From the NCBI RefSeq assembly GCF_023278045.1, contig NZ_CP056783.1, forward strand, positions 1,707,501 through 1,771,500: a stretch of 64,000 bases of DNA, in the 5' to 3' direction. How positions within the stretch are numbered: the stretch's first letter is position 1; each line of letters starts with the position of its first letter. A model generated the notes under the pieces. It saw only the letters and a program-made list of their open reading frames with translations. It was not told the DNA's origin and made no database searches. The translations under genes were made by a program, and so were the position numbers. Positions 41,868-50,957 of the stretch are shown here, piece after piece. Source of the DNA: Flavobacterium sp. K5-23 (GTDB lineage: Bacteria; Bacteroidota; Bacteroidia; Flavobacteriales; Flavobacteriaceae).

Positions 41868-44351
41868 CTATTCTAATATATTTAGAAATTTCAAACCAAA
41901 AACAACTCCGTCTCCCTTGATACCATTTTGATAAGAACGAACATAATCTACTCTCAACATCTTGAATTTCCCGAAACCTAGATTGTCTAATCCTATTGTA
42001 ACTTCAGAATAGGGTTTTTTGTTTGGTACTGCAAGCGTATGGAATCCCATTACCAAAGTTGAATTTAATTTATTTAATAGCGGTATTTTATTCATAATAT
42101 ATCCTTCGTCATTGTGCTCCATATGGACTTCGAAATAACTTTCGTTTGTACTATTAGAATAATAAGGCAGTAAATTAAATACATTCAGGTAGCGTTCAGT
42201 TTGTCCTATGTGGGTCTGGTTTCCATTGAAATGTTTATAGTCTACAAAGGAAATGTTCTCCGCGTTAAAGAATTTACCTGCTTTTAAATTCATTCCAAGT
42301 TTACCTTTGTTTCCTAATGTGACATCATAACTCAGGCGGGCGTTGATATGGTCAAATTCATATTTTTTCTCATTTCCTGCAAATGCTTTTTCATAACCCA
42401 GATTAAGTGTCGGGTATTTTTCATTTCGGATATTATATTTACCGTCGGGGCGAGACGAATATTTATTTCCGAAATTAATTTTTGCATTCAGCGTAGCTTT
42501 CATCAAATTATGTTTTTCAAAAGCGGGAGTGACAAAATCATTTGGAGCCAATGGATTATTGGAAGAATAAATATCTTCGTTGTTAAAATATGAAAAATCA
42601 GTAGTGTTGAAAAGTGGTTTTCGTTGCTGGTATTCCATTTTACCGTTTAGATTTACCCCATTTGCGATGTCTTGGCTATAGCCAATTTGTGCAAACTCAA
42701 CATTATATAATTTCATGTAATTGTCTTTGAAAAATAAAGAACTAACCGAGTTTGTTAAATTATTAATTGGTTGATTATTGTTGAATTGACGAACAGTGTT
42801 TCCTCCCGATACTGATACAGTTGCATAATCTTGATTGTTGAATCTATGGATGAATTGTCCTGTAATACGCAAACGATCATCCGAAAAACCATAGTTTAGC
42901 TTTGTGCCAATGGAAGTGTATTTTCCCTTCTCGTTATCTTTCCAGTTTGAATATCTAAATCCGGAATCAAAATTATATCCCTGAACGGTATTAAAACTCA
43001 ATGAACTTAGATTAAATAAGCCTTCGTAGCTGAAAGATTTTTTCTCTGAACTGTTTCTATAGGTATATCCTGTTAAAAGTTTTAATAATTTGAATTTATT
43101 ACCCTTTTGGTCTATGGAATCCATATACTTTTTTGAATTGCGCACTTTGTAAATGCTGTCTTTTCGAATGTAATCGTTGCTTTCTTCTAAGGTTAAAGGA
43201 ATAGGTCTGTTAGTGTTCCAAAAAGCTGTGTCTTTTTTATTCGAATTTACTTCAATAGATGTTATTTCGTTAGTAAATGTTTTTTTGGGAAAAGCTTTTA
43301 TGAATTCATAATTGCTGTATACATAGGTGTATTTTCCAATAAATTTTATACCAAAAGCACCAGCATTTATGTCAAGACTCTGAGTGTTTTTAGCCCAGAT
43401 TTTATTGTTTTTGTTGTAAATGAAGTTTTGTTTAAGTGTCATAACATCAACAAATTCTTCTTTCATTCGGTATCCTTTTATGTTTAAATCAACAGCATAG
43501 ATTGCCCATGAATCATCAACAATATAAATGTAACCTTCAAAAACGGGTTCACTATCTCTTTTTGCAATTACTTCTATTTTATTAATTGTTCGATTATTCT
43601 CATCATTGAAAGTGCTTTCAAGTTTAAATTTATAGTAATTAAAAGCATTGTCAGCTATAGGCGAAATCATATTAACCCCAAAGTTCACAGTGTTGTCGTA
43701 GAAGTCGTAAAAAGAAGACCTCGCAGTGTTGTAACTGTATCCATTATCTCTACCACTTACCTTAGAAGCTGTTACTACTTCTTTTAAATTATTTGGTTTT
43801 TCGAATGAGATCTTTGAAAATGTTTCAGATAAGGAAATAATGCCCGTTCCTGTTGAATCTAAACCTCCGTTCATATCCCCAATTTTTTGACCAAATATCT
43901 TTTTAGGAGCATTTTTTAGTTTGAAAATACCTCGGGAATAAAAATCAGCTTTGTAACGATCTGTTTTTTCGGTGTTTTCCTTTTTGTTGGCGATTGCATT
44001 TTTTATGATTGCAATAGCAGGGTTGATCTTTGTGTTGATGACTACTTCTTTTAATGAGAAGCTTTCTTCCATCATTTTTACATCTAAAAGATATGGTTTG
44101 TTTTCTGTTTGGACAGCTATTTTTTGAGTCTTAAATCCTAAATATTGGAAAACAACCGAATGCTTTCCGGCAGTTTTAATATTCAATTCATAATTCCCAT
44201 TCTCGTTTGAAGTTGTACCGTTATAAGTATCTTCTTCGAAGACAGTTACAAAAGGAATAGGATTGCCTTTCTCATCAGAAACGGTTCCCTTGATTTGAGC
44301 ATAATTGGTAAATGACACCAAAATTAGAAGCAGTAAAAAATGTTTTTTCAT
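41868..44351 (-). CDS. outer-membrane protein: carboxypeptidase-regulatory-like plus DUF5686
   Basis: 827 residues from the ATG at 44351. The GTG six codons earlier is less likely because MKKHFLLLLILVSFTNYAQ is a clean signal peptide. Residues about 20-105 form a carboxypeptidase-D-regulatory-like beta-sandwich (IKGTVSDEKGNPIPFVTV). The rest follows the DUF5686 family and ends in alternating strands like a beta-barrel, with a final aromatic-rich strand (GVVFGLKFLNILE). Common in Bacteroidota outer membranes. Function unknown; TonB box not seen. Confidence 0.85.
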   Translation of the reverse strand: MKKHFLLLLILVSFTNYAQIKGTVSDEKGNPIPFVTVFEEDTYNGTTSNENGNYELNIKTAGKHSVVFQYLGFKTQKIAVQTENKPYLLDVKMMEESFSLKEVVINTKINPAIAIIKNAIANKKENTEKTDRYKADFYSRGIFKLKNAPKKIFGQKIGDMNGGLDSTGTGIISLSETFSKISFEKPNNLKEVVTASKVSGRDNGYSYNTARSSFYDFYDNTVNFGVNMISPIADNAFNYYKFKLESTFNDENNRTINKIEVIAKRDSEPVFEGYIYIVDDSWAIYAVDLNIKGYRMKEEFVDVMTLKQNFIYNKNNKIWAKNTQSLDINAGAFGIKFIGKYTYVYSNYEFIKAFPKKTFTNEITSIEVNSNKKDTAFWNTNRPIPLTLEESNDYIRKDSIYKVRNSKKYMDSIDQKGNKFKLLKLLTGYTYRNSSEKKSFSYEGLFNLSSLSFNTVQGYNFDSGFRYSNWKDNEKGKYTSIGTKLNYGFSDDRLRITGQFIHRFNNQDYATVSVSGGNTVRQFNNNQPINNLTNSVSSLFFKDNYMKLYNVEFAQIGYSQDIANGVNLNGKMEYQQRKPLFNTTDFSYFNNEDIYSSNNPLAPNDFVTPAFEKHNLMKATLNAKINFGNKYSSRPDGKYNIRNEKYPTLNLGYEKAFAGNEKKYEFDHINARLSYDVTLGNKGKLGMNLKAGKFFNAENISFVDYKHFNGNQTHIGQTERYLNVFNLLPYYSNSTNESYFEVHMEHNDEGYIMNKIPLLNKLNSTLVMGFHTLAVPNKKPYSEVTIGLDNLGFGKFKMLRVDYVRSYQNGIKGDGVVFGLKFLNILE

Positions 44352-44437
44352 GAAAGTTTTTTCTCTCACAAAAATAGAAGAAGTTTAAAAAGAGGATATT
44401 AATTATATGTTAAACATTTATAAGAATATTTTTAGCT

Positions 44438-44851
44438 TTAAAGAAAGGACTGAATCGCTAATTCGTAGCTTTTTAGTCCAAAACCAAGAATCACTCCTTT
44501 TGCATTTCCTGAAATATACGATTGATGTCTAAAACTTTCACGTGAAAATGTATTCGAAATATGAACTTCTATTACCGGAGTAGTTATCGCTTTTACAGCA
44601 TCTCCTATTCCTATAGAGGTATGCGTATAAGCACCAGCATTTAGTATTATCCCGTCAAACGTAAAACCAAATTCCTGGATTTTATCAATCAATTCCCCTT
44701 CAATATTACTTTGAAAATAACTGAATTCAATTGCCGGAAATTTTATTTGTAAAGTCGTAAAATACTCTTCAAATGTTAAGTTTCCGTATACTTCAGGTTC
44801 TCTCTTTCCTAATAGATTTAGATTTGGTCCATTAATAATGCTGATTTTCAT
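44438..44851 (-). CDS. aroQ: type II 3-dehydroquinate dehydratase
   Basis: 137 residues from the ATG at 44851 (MKISIINGPNLNLLGKREPE). An upstream in-frame ATG would add an unlikely Phe/Tyr-rich dozen residues. It is a dodecameric shikimate-pathway enzyme. The catalytic Tyr region is GKREPEVYGN, followed by ILNAGAYTHTSI, and HISNTFSRESFRHQSY holds the catalytic His and Arg. Located near xerD, on the opposite strand, as often in flavobacteria. Confidence 0.95.
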   Translation of the reverse strand: MKISIINGPNLNLLGKREPEVYGNLTFEEYFTTLQIKFPAIEFSYFQSNIEGELIDKIQEFGFTFDGIILNAGAYTHTSIGIGDAVKAITTPVIEVHISNTFSRESFRHQSYISGNAKGVILGFGLKSYELAIQSFL

Positions 44852-44872
44852 ATTGATGTTTTTGTAAAAATA

Positions 44873-44904
44873 AAAAAACCGTTCCAATTATAGAACGGTT
44901 TTAA
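44873..44904 (-). terminator. terminator of the 45489 beta-barrel gene
   Basis: AAACCGTTC / GAACGGTTT arms followed by TTTT on the minus strand. It lies between the beta-barrel gene and aroQ. Confidence 0.8.
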
Positions 44905-44925
44905 TAAAATTAGTTTTTATTATTC

Positions 44926-45489
44926 TTAAAATGTAAATCCTGCAGAAATTTGAAGTGCTGAATTTTTAACTTCTGCTTCTTTAGAAGCTTCAGTAAGACC
45001 TAAAACATAACGACCTTGTAAAAAGAAGTTTTTTGTAATATTAATTCCTAAACCTCCCACGGCTGCAAATTCAAAAGTCTCTGCATTATTATAAACAAAA
45101 TTATTTCTTTCACTTAATAAAATGGAAGCTTGTGGTCCAAAGTCAAGACTAAATGTTTTATTTAAATTGATTTTTACCAAAACTGGTGCGGATAAATATC
45201 CCAATTCATTTTTGAATTCTTCAACAGCATTTTTGTATGTTGCGCCTTGGGTTGAATATAATAATTCAGGTTGTAAAGATAAACCTTCTGTTAGTCTAAC
45301 TTGAACAACTAATCCTGCGTGATAACTGGTTATAGCATCAGTAGTATAATTAGTGTTGTTAACTGTAATTGCAGAGCCTGTTTGGTTTGCATAATTTACT
45401 CCACCTTTTAAACCAAATTTAACTAATTGTGCCTGTGTGTTAACTGATATGGCAATGATTAAAAGGGTAAATAATATTGTCTTTTTCAT
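44926..45489 (-). CDS. outer-membrane beta-barrel protein (PorT-like)
   Basis: 187 residues. A signal peptide (KKTILFTLLIIAISVNTQAQ) is followed by eight or so amphipathic strands starting VKFGLKGGVNYANQTG. The block GLSLQPELLYSTQGA (about 69-83) and the terminal strand LQISAGFTF are typical of the small Bacteroidota beta-barrel family (outer membrane protein beta-barrel/PorT). The protein at 45839-46429 is a paralogue on the opposite strand (shared QPELLYSTQG and GPQ). Confidence 0.85.
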   Translation of the reverse strand: MKKTILFTLLIIAISVNTQAQLVKFGLKGGVNYANQTGSAITVNNTNYTTDAITSYHAGLVVQVRLTEGLSLQPELLYSTQGATYKNAVEEFKNELGYLSAPVLVKINLNKTFSLDFGPQASILLSERNNFVYNNAETFEFAAVGGLGINITKNFFLQGRYVLGLTEASKEAEVKNSALQISAGFTF

Positions 45490-45752
45490 AAGTGGTATTT
45501 AATTTTGATTGTTAGTATTAAGATCACAATTTAAAACTCTTTATTTTGATATTTATTACAATTCTATCTTTTTTTTTAATAAAGTAAAAAAATTAAAGAA
45601 GTTTTAATTTTTTTAACCCTTTCTTTTAAATCTTATCAATTTAATGATCAATAAATCAAGTAGTTGTAGTTTTATTTTTGTTTTATAGCTAACAATGTTA
45701 ACAAGTTAAATATGATATAAATGATTGTTTTCTTGGTTTTAATCGAATTTTA

Positions 45753-45782
45753 TTGACACTCAACGAATTTGTTTTAATTTTG
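45753..45782 (+). promoter_or_regulatory. promoter of the 45839 beta-barrel gene
   Basis: TTG (45753-45755), a 19-base spacer and TAATTTTG (45775-45782) match the Bacteroidota consensus, 57 bases ahead of the ATG. The rest of the 350-base divergent gap (45490-45838) is AT-rich with no other feature seen. Confidence 0.6.
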
Positions 45783-45838
45783 TAAGTTGTTGTAAAATAA
45801 ATACATAGCTTTATTTTGTTAATTTTAAAACAAAAATT

Positions 45839-46429
45839 ATGAAAAAAGTTATTTTAACGGCAGTAGCACTATTTACAATCTTATTTGTAAATGGTCAAGA
45901 CAAAAAGGATATGTCTTTTGGTGTCAAAGCAGGGTTGAATGTTTCTTCAATTAATAATATAGATGAAGATGGAGTGGATTCAAACTCTTTAATAGGTTTT
46001 CATGTTGGTTTTTTTGGTGAATTTATGGTAAGTGATAAATTCGCTATACAACCTGAATTACTCTACTCCACTCAAGGAGTTGAATTAGAATTTTTAGGGG
46101 AAAAAGGGGACTTGAAATTAGACTATATTAATATTCCAGTATTGGGTAAATATTATGTGTCTGATGCTTTTAGTTTGGAGGCCGGTCCGCAAATTGGATT
46201 TTTAGTATCTGCCAAAGCTAATTCAGGTGGAGTAGAAGAGGATGTAAAAGATGAACTTAAATCAACTGATGTAAGTTTAGCTTTTGGTGCTAATTATACT
46301 ATTTCTAAAAATATAATGATAGGTGCTCGATATAATTTAGGTTTGACACGCTTACAGGAAAATTTGTCTCCAGGGGAAAAAGATTTTAAAAACTCTGTAT
46401 TCCAAATTTCTTTAGGTTACAAATTCTAG
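45839..46429 (+). CDS. outer-membrane beta-barrel protein (PorT-like)
   Basis: 196 residues. It has a signal peptide (KKVILTAVALFTILFVNGQ), then the barrel strands MSFGVKAGLNVSSINNID, a long acidic loop, FAIQPELLYSTQGVEL and LEAGPQIGFLV, with the C-terminal strand SVFQISLGYKF ending in Phe. It is a divergent paralogue of the gene at 44926-45489. Likely role: a small outer-membrane barrel of unknown transport or structural function. A strong terminator follows. Confidence 0.86.
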   Translation: MKKVILTAVALFTILFVNGQDKKDMSFGVKAGLNVSSINNIDEDGVDSNSLIGFHVGFFGEFMVSDKFAIQPELLYSTQGVELEFLGEKGDLKLDYINIPVLGKYYVSDAFSLEAGPQIGFLVSAKANSGGVEEDVKDELKSTDVSLAFGANYTISKNIMIGARYNLGLTRLQENLSPGEKDFKNSVFQISLGYKF

Positions 46430-46453
46430 TAATTCTTTTTTAAAATAAAAGTA

Positions 46454-46480
46454 AAACCACGCCATCAGCGTGGTTTTTTT
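46454..46480 (+). terminator. terminator after the beta-barrel gene
   Basis: AACCACGC / GCGTGGTT arms with loop CATCA and T7, placed 25 bases after the stop codon. Confidence 0.85.
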
Positions 46481-46509
46481 ATATCTTAAAATATCTTTAC
46501 TTTGTAAGT

Positions 46510-47412
46510 ATGAATTGGAATTCCTATATCACTAATTTTCAGTCTTATTTAAGAATCGAAAGGGGTTTGTCAAAGAATACAATTGAGAATTACTCTTTTG
46601 ATATAGAACGCTTGTGTCTTTTTCTTGATGAAAATGAAATTGTTGTTTCTCCATTAAAAATAGGTGAAGAAACGTTGCAGCAATTTATTTATAGTGTTTC
46701 AAAAGAAGTGAATCCCCGTTCTCAAGCAAGGATTATTTCAGGTTTGAAAAGTTTTTTTGGTTATTTGATATTTGAAGATTACCGTCTTGACAATCCTTTG
46801 GAATTGATAGAAAGTCCTAAAACGGGCAGGAAGCTACCCGATACCTTGTCTTTGGAAGAAATTGATGCTCTTATAGCTGCAATTGATTTAAGTTCGAATG
46901 AAGGAGAGCGTAACCGCGCGATGATTGAAATACTGTATGGTTGTGGTCTTCGGGTTTCGGAGTTAGTTGAACTTAAAATTTCCGATTTGTTTTTTGAGGA
47001 AGGTTTTATAAAAGTCACGGGAAAAGGAAATAAACAACGTTTTGTTCCAATTGCCGAATTAGGTAAAAAGTACATTCTTATATATAAGGATTCTATTCGA
47101 ATTCATCTTAATATTCAAAAAGGATTTAATGACACTTTGTTTCTCAATAGAAGAGGGAGGCAGCTTACAAGAGCTATGATTTTTACAATTATAAAAGACT
47201 TGGCTCGAAAAATAGAATTGGACAAAAAAATAAGCCCGCACACTTTTCGCCATTCATTTGCGACTCATCTTTTGGAAAATGGTGCTGATTTGCGATCTAT
47301 TCAATTAATGTTGGGACACGAATCAATAACAACTACAGAGATTTATTTGCACTTAGATCGAAAACATTTAGCTCAAGTAATGAATAATTTTCATCCAAGG
47401 AAGAGTGATTAG
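46510..47412 (+). CDS. xerD: site-specific tyrosine recombinase XerD-type
   Basis: 300 residues. It has an N-terminal SAM-like core-binding domain (about 5-90; LRIERGLSKNTIENYSFDIE) and a catalytic domain with Arg in YGCGLRVSELVELK, HxxR in ISPHTFRHSFATHLLE, His in MLGHESITTTE and Tyr in EIYLHLDR. It resolves chromosome dimers at dif with FtsK. The size and lone chromosomal context (aroQ nearby) fit the housekeeping enzyme, not an integrase of a mobile element. Confidence 0.93.
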   Translation: MNWNSYITNFQSYLRIERGLSKNTIENYSFDIERLCLFLDENEIVVSPLKIGEETLQQFIYSVSKEVNPRSQARIISGLKSFFGYLIFEDYRLDNPLELIESPKTGRKLPDTLSLEEIDALIAAIDLSSNEGERNRAMIEILYGCGLRVSELVELKISDLFFEEGFIKVTGKGNKQRFVPIAELGKKYILIYKDSIRIHLNIQKGFNDTLFLNRRGRQLTRAMIFTIIKDLARKIELDKKISPHTFRHSFATHLLENGADLRSIQLMLGHESITTTEIYLHLDRKHLAQVMNNFHPRKSD

Positions 47413-47452
47413 TGATCAGTGTTCAGTGTTCAGTTTTCGGTAATTAGTGATC
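47403..47452. repeat. degenerate 7-base tandem repeat interrupted by the IS
   Basis: After the xerD stop the sequence reads in heptamers close to AGTNNTC: AGTGATT? AGTGATC AGTGTTC AGTGTTC AGTTTTC GGTAATT AGTGATC (read with breaks). It resumes beyond the IS as AGTTGC AGTTTTC. Such CAGTGTT-like runs are short-unit repeats with point variation. Confidence 0.55.
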
Positions 47453-47493
47453 TGTACTTCCCTGATATAGGTTGACCACAAAAGTCAAGTTAT

Positions 47494-47889
47494 ATGAATG
47501 CAAATTTAAAAGAAATTAGGAAACTCCGAGTTTATTCGGAAGAGTTTAAAAAAGGAATCGTAAGTTTTTACGAAAGCGGGAAGTATAGTGTTCTGCAATT
47601 AGAACGACTTTACGGAGTAAATAACGTTACAATCTACAATTGGATTTATAAATTTTCTACTTTTAATGAAAAAGGAATTAGAGTTGTAGAAATGAAAGAT
47701 AGTAACATTGATAAGCTAAAACAGTTAGAACTCAAGATAAAAGAACTTGAACAAGCGGTTGGTCAGAAGCAAATAAAAATTGATTATCTCGAAAAGATGA
47801 TTGATATAGCTAAAGATGAATTTAATATCGACATAAAAAAAAACTCCAACACCCCACAATCAGCTGGTTCGTTGAGAACCAGAAAGTAA
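47494..47889 (+). CDS. IS3-family transposase OrfA
   Basis: 131 residues. A helix-turn-helix at about 12-55 (RVYSEEFKKGIVSFYESGKY, then LERLYGVNNVTIYNWIYKF) is followed by a leucine-zipper-like coiled coil (about 70-110; KLKQLELKIKELEQAVGQKQ). OrfA binds the IS ends and regulates transposition. A nine-A run at 47835-47843 (zero frame ATA AAA AAA AAC) near its end allows -1 slippage into OrfB; the product of that event is the active OrfAB. Confidence 0.92.
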   Translation: MNANLKEIRKLRVYSEEFKKGIVSFYESGKYSVLQLERLYGVNNVTIYNWIYKFSTFNEKGIRVVEMKDSNIDKLKQLELKIKELEQAVGQKQIKIDYLEKMIDIAKDEFNIDIKKNSNTPQSAGSLRTRK

Positions 47890-48752
47890 TAAGTTTTTCT
47901 TTAAATCAGCTTTACGAAACACTTGAAATAAGCAAGCAAGCAGTTAATCAGTATTCAAAAAGACAGGTTGCTTTTGAAAGAAAGATAGAATGTCTGATTT
48001 TAGAAGCAGAGGAACTAAGGAAAGAACACCCTGGTTGTGGGGTTGAGAAAATGTATTATGCTTTGCGTCCTAATTTCATAGGAAGAGATAGATTTATCGA
48101 TACGTTTATGGATTTAGGGTTCAGGATAAAAAGGCATAAAAATTACAGGAGAACAACGTTTTCTGTGAAAGTTTATTTTCCGAATCTAATAAAGTCAATG
48201 TCTGTATATGCTCCGTCGACGATTTGGCAATCGGATATAACTTATATTTATGTTGGAGAAAGATTTTATTACGCAGTGTTTATAATAGATGTTTATACAA
48301 AGAAAATCGTTGGACATCAACTATCTAATCATATGAGAGCTACTGCTAATTTAAGCGCAATGCAAATGGCATTAGAAAACAATCAAGCTCCAATGATACA
48401 CCACTCTGATAGAGGTAGTCAGTATATTTACAATGAATATATAGCTCTTCTCAAAGTGAGTGGATGCGAAATCAGCATGGCATTGTCAGGACAAGACAAT
48501 GCTTATGCAGAAAGGATTAACAGAACAATAAAAGAAGAGTATATAGACCATTGGAAACCTAAAACATTTGAACAATTAAAAAAGGATGTAGATAGAGCAG
48601 TTGAACATTATAATAATAAGAGACCTCATAACAACATAGGGAAATTAAGCCCTGTTGATTTTGAAAATAATTGGTTCAATAATCCTCTTTTTTCTAAGCC
48701 TATTATTACTATTTTTGACAATGATAAATTAATAGAAATCGGTCAACTTTAA
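47841..48752 (+). CDS. IS3-family transposase OrfB (reached by -1 frameshift)
   Basis: In the -1 frame the reading is open from the A-run (AAA CTC CAA CAC ...) to 48752. The first internal ATG is at 48051, too late to include the N-terminal helical region (LNQLYETLEISKQAVNQYSK, HPGCGVEKMYYALRP), so synthesis must be by frameshift. The rve integrase core has the DDE triad in WQSDITYIYVG, HHSDRGSQYI and DNAYAERINRTIKEEYI. The C-terminal YNNKRPHNNIGKLSPVDFE is typical of the family. No internal stop or frameshift is seen apart from the programmed one. Confidence 0.9.
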   Translation, partial: KLQHPTISWFVENQKVISFSLNQLYETLEISKQAVNQYSKRQVAFERKIECLILEAEELRKEHPGCGVEKMYYALRPNFIGRDRFIDTFMDLGFRIKRHKNYRRTTFSVKVYFPNLIKSMSVYAPSTIWQSDITYIYVGERFYYAVFIIDVYTKKIVGHQLSNHMRATANLSAMQMALENNQAPMIHHSDRGSQYIYNEYIALLKVSGCEISMALSGQDNAYAERINRTIKEEYIDHWKPKTFEQLKKDVDRAVEHYNNKRPHNNIGKLSPVDFENNWFNNPLFSKPIITIFDNDKLIEIGQL

Positions 48753-48802
48753 TTAGGGACGTGCAATCAGTTGCAGTTTTCTATAATATATTCGATTTTA
48801 AG

Positions 48803-48846
48803 CAAAAAAAAGACTTGTCAATTTTTCAATCAACAAGTCTTTTTAT
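48803..48846 (-). terminator. terminator of rny
   Basis: AAAAAGACTTGT / ACAAGTCTTTTT arms and a T-run on the minus strand. Confidence 0.85.
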
Positions 48847-48884
48847 AAGTTATCTATTTCCTTACTTAGGAGGATTATAGTGTA

Positions 48885-50447
48885 TTATTTAGCAATATTT
48901 ACCGCTCTAGTTTCTCTAATTACGGTTACTTTAACTTGACCAGGATATGTCATTTCAGTTTGTATTTTTTGAGATATTTCAAAAGAAAGCGTAGCAGCAT
49001 TATCGTCAGAAACTTTTTCACTTTCCACTATTACACGTAACTCTCTACCCGCTTGAATTGCATAAGCATTTTTAACACCTGTGAATCCGTAAGCTACTTC
49101 TTCTAAATCTTTTAAACGTTGGATGTATGAATCTAATACTTGTCTTCTCGCTCCAGGTCTTGCGCCAGATATAGCATCACAAACTTGGATAATTGGAGAT
49201 AATAAAGATTTCATTTCTATTTCGTCGTGATGCGCTCCAATGGCATTACATACCTCTTCTTTTTCACCATACTTCTCAGCCCATTGCATTCCTAATAGAG
49301 CGTGAGGTAAATCACTTTCTGCATCTGGAACTTTACCAATATCATGAAGTAATCCAGCTCTTTTGGCAAGTTTTACATTCAATCCTAATTCGGCTGCCAT
49401 AATTCCACAAAGTTTTGATACTTCACGAGAGTGTTGCAATAAATTTTGTCCATAAGAAGAACGGTATTTCATACGTCCTACTACTTTAATTAATTCAGGG
49501 TGTAATCCGTGGATTCCTAAATCGATAACAGTACGTTTACCAACTTCTATGATTTCGTCGTCAATTTGTTTTGTTGTTTTAGCAACAACTTCTTCAATAC
49601 GTGCTGGGTGAATTCGTCCGTCAGTTACTAATTTATGTAAAGCTAAACGAGCAATCTCTCTACGAACCGGGTCAAAACAAGAAAGTATAATCGCTTCTGG
49701 TGTATCATCAACAATGATTTCAACTCCTGTAGCTGCTTCTAAAGCTCTAATGTTTCTACCTTCACGTCCAATGATTCTACCTTTAACATCATCTGATTCA
49801 ATGTTGAATACAGAAACACAGTTTTCTACTGCTTCTTCTGTACCAACTCTTTGAATAGTGTTGATAATGATTTTTTTAGCTTCTTGCTGAGCAGTTAGTT
49901 TTGCATCTTCAATAGTTTCTTGAATGTGCCCCATCGCTTGGCTTTTCGCTTCTGCTTTTAGTCCTTCGACTAATTGATTTTTAGCTTCCTCTGCTGATAA
50001 ACCAGAAATCACTTCTAGTTGTTGCAGTTGGCTTTTGTGCATTTTTTCAACTTCGACTTGCTTTTTATCTAAAACTTCAATTTTTGACGTGAATTCAATA
50101 GTTTTTGATTCGAAATCATCGTTTACTTTTTTAGCTTTTGATAGTTCATTAGAAATTTGAGATTCTTTGTCTCTTATTCTTTTTTCTACTTCAGCTACCT
50201 TTTTATCACGAGAAAGGATTACTTGCTCATGTTCTGATTTTAATTCGATAAATTTCTCTTTTGCTTGAAGAATTTTATCTTTTTTTATGTTTTCAGCTTC
50301 TAAGTTGGCGTCTTTTAAAATAGATGTTGCCTCTTTTTTAGCGTTTTTTATCAAATTAGAAATATTACTTTTTTCTATGATCTTGGCAATTCCAAAACCT
50401 CCTGCAATACCTATAATTCCTGAAATAATAATCGTTACTATGTCCAT
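48885..50447 (-). CDS. rny: ribonuclease Y
   Basis: 520 residues, a membrane-anchored endoribonuclease that starts mRNA decay. One N-terminal transmembrane helix ([20 protein letters not shown]) is followed by a long coiled coil (about 25-200). The KH domain (about 210-275) has [20 protein letters not shown], and the HD domain (about 330-425) has [11 protein letters not shown] and [10 protein letters not shown] with later His and Asp. The C-terminus ends [14 protein letters not shown]. Transcribed after the zapA-6S region. The ATG is taken at 50447, where the membrane helix begins. Confidence 0.96.
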   Translation of the reverse strand: MDIVTIIISGIIGIAGGFGIAKIIEKSNISNLIKNAKKEATSILKDANLEAENIKKDKILQAKEKFIELKSEHEQVILSRDKKVAEVEKRIRDKESQISNELSKAKKVNDDFESKTIEFTSKIEVLDKKQVEVEKMHKSQLQQLEVISGLSAEEAKNQLVEGLKAEAKSQAMGHIQETIEDAKLTAQQEAKKIIINTIQRVGTEEAVENCVSVFNIESDDVKGRIIGREGRNIRALEAATGVEIIVDDTPEAIILSCFDPVRREIARLALHKLVTDGRIHPARIEEVVAKTTKQIDDEIIEVGKRTVIDLGIHGLHPELIKVVGRMKYRSSYGQNLLQHSREVSKLCGIMAAELGLNVKLAKRAGLLHDIGKVPDAESDLPHALLGMQWAEKYGEKEEVCNAIGAHHDEIEMKSLLSPIIQVCDAISGARPGARRQVLDSYIQRLKDLEEVAYGFTGVKNAYAIQAGRELRVIVESEKVSDDNAATLSFEISQKIQTEMTYPGQVKVTVIRETRAVNIAK

Positions 50448-50473
50448 GTTTATTAAAATTTATATATAAAAAA

Positions 50474-50629
50474 GCCTACATTAGGTTGCTTGAATAAACT
50501 CGGAAAGACAAGTTTTGAGCTAACTCACTGTTCAAGTTTCCTCGCCGGGGCGTGGCATGCTTTAGTAGTGATGATTTGCTCATTCTAAATTGTTAGTGTT
50601 GAGTTTACCAAATATGAACTAATGTAGGC
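50474..50629 (-). ncRNA. ssrS: 6S RNA (flavobacterial type)
   Basis: 156 bases between zapA and rny. The ends pair as GCCTACATTAG / CTAATGTAGGC. A T-run follows on the minus strand, giving both the closing stem and a terminator. The interior has a mid-stem and central bubble region around GCCACGCCCCGGCGAGGAAA. 6S RNA mimics an open promoter and binds housekeeping RNA polymerase. The location beside zapA matches 6S genes in many bacteria, and a 6S family specific to flavobacteria is known. I recognise it by ends, place and size, not by a covariance search. Confidence 0.8.
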
Positions 50630-50655
50630 AGTATCTTAGTTTCTGTAAAGAACGT

Positions 50656-50949
50656 TTAATTATCGAGATATTGATCTATTAATGCGTTAAGTTTATTGAT
50701 TCTTTCAATAGTTTCATCGCCGTTAATAGCATTGTCAATTTGTTTTTGTTCCACTTGTGATGCAAATTGTAAAGCGCACATTGCTAATACGTCTTGCTTA
50801 TCGCGAACAGCATAATTTTCTTCAAATTGCTTAATCATTACATCAATTTTTTTGGAAGCGCTTCTAAGCCCTTCTTCTTGAGATAAATTTACCGTTAACG
50901 GGTAAACTCTTTCTGCTATTGATATTTTTATTTTAAGCTTATCGTCCAT
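50656..50949 (-). CDS. zapA: cell division protein ZapA
   Basis: 97 residues, a small FtsZ-ring-stabilising protein. It has KIKISIAERVYPLTVNLSQE at 5-24, then a basic GLRSASKKIDVMIKQFEENY helix and a C-terminal coiled coil (QKQIDNAINGDETIERINKL) for tetramerisation. It lies 8 bases after the coiled-coil gene and directly before the 6S RNA. Confidence 0.9.
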   Translation of the reverse strand: MDDKLKIKISIAERVYPLTVNLSQEEGLRSASKKIDVMIKQFEENYAVRDKQDVLAMCALQFASQVEQKQIDNAINGDETIERINKLNALIDQYLDN

Positions 50950-50957
50950 ATCTTTTA

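Larger units (their letters stand above)
47453..48765 (+). mobile_element. IS3-family insertion sequence (1313 bases)
   Basis: Left end TGTACTTCCCTGATATAGG then TTGACC. The reverse complement of the right end is TGCACGTCCCTAATTAAAG then TTGACC, so the 25-base terminal inverted repeats match at most positions. ATC on both sides (47450-47452 and 48766-48768) is a 3-base target duplication. Two transposase frames overlap by an A9 run, as in IS3-family elements with -1 frameshifting. The element appears intact. Confidence 0.92.

Noticed and set aside
46510..47412. Tyrosine recombinase as an integrase of an integrative element
   Set aside because: Its length and motifs fit housekeeping XerD, and there are no att sites, cargo or tRNA next to it.
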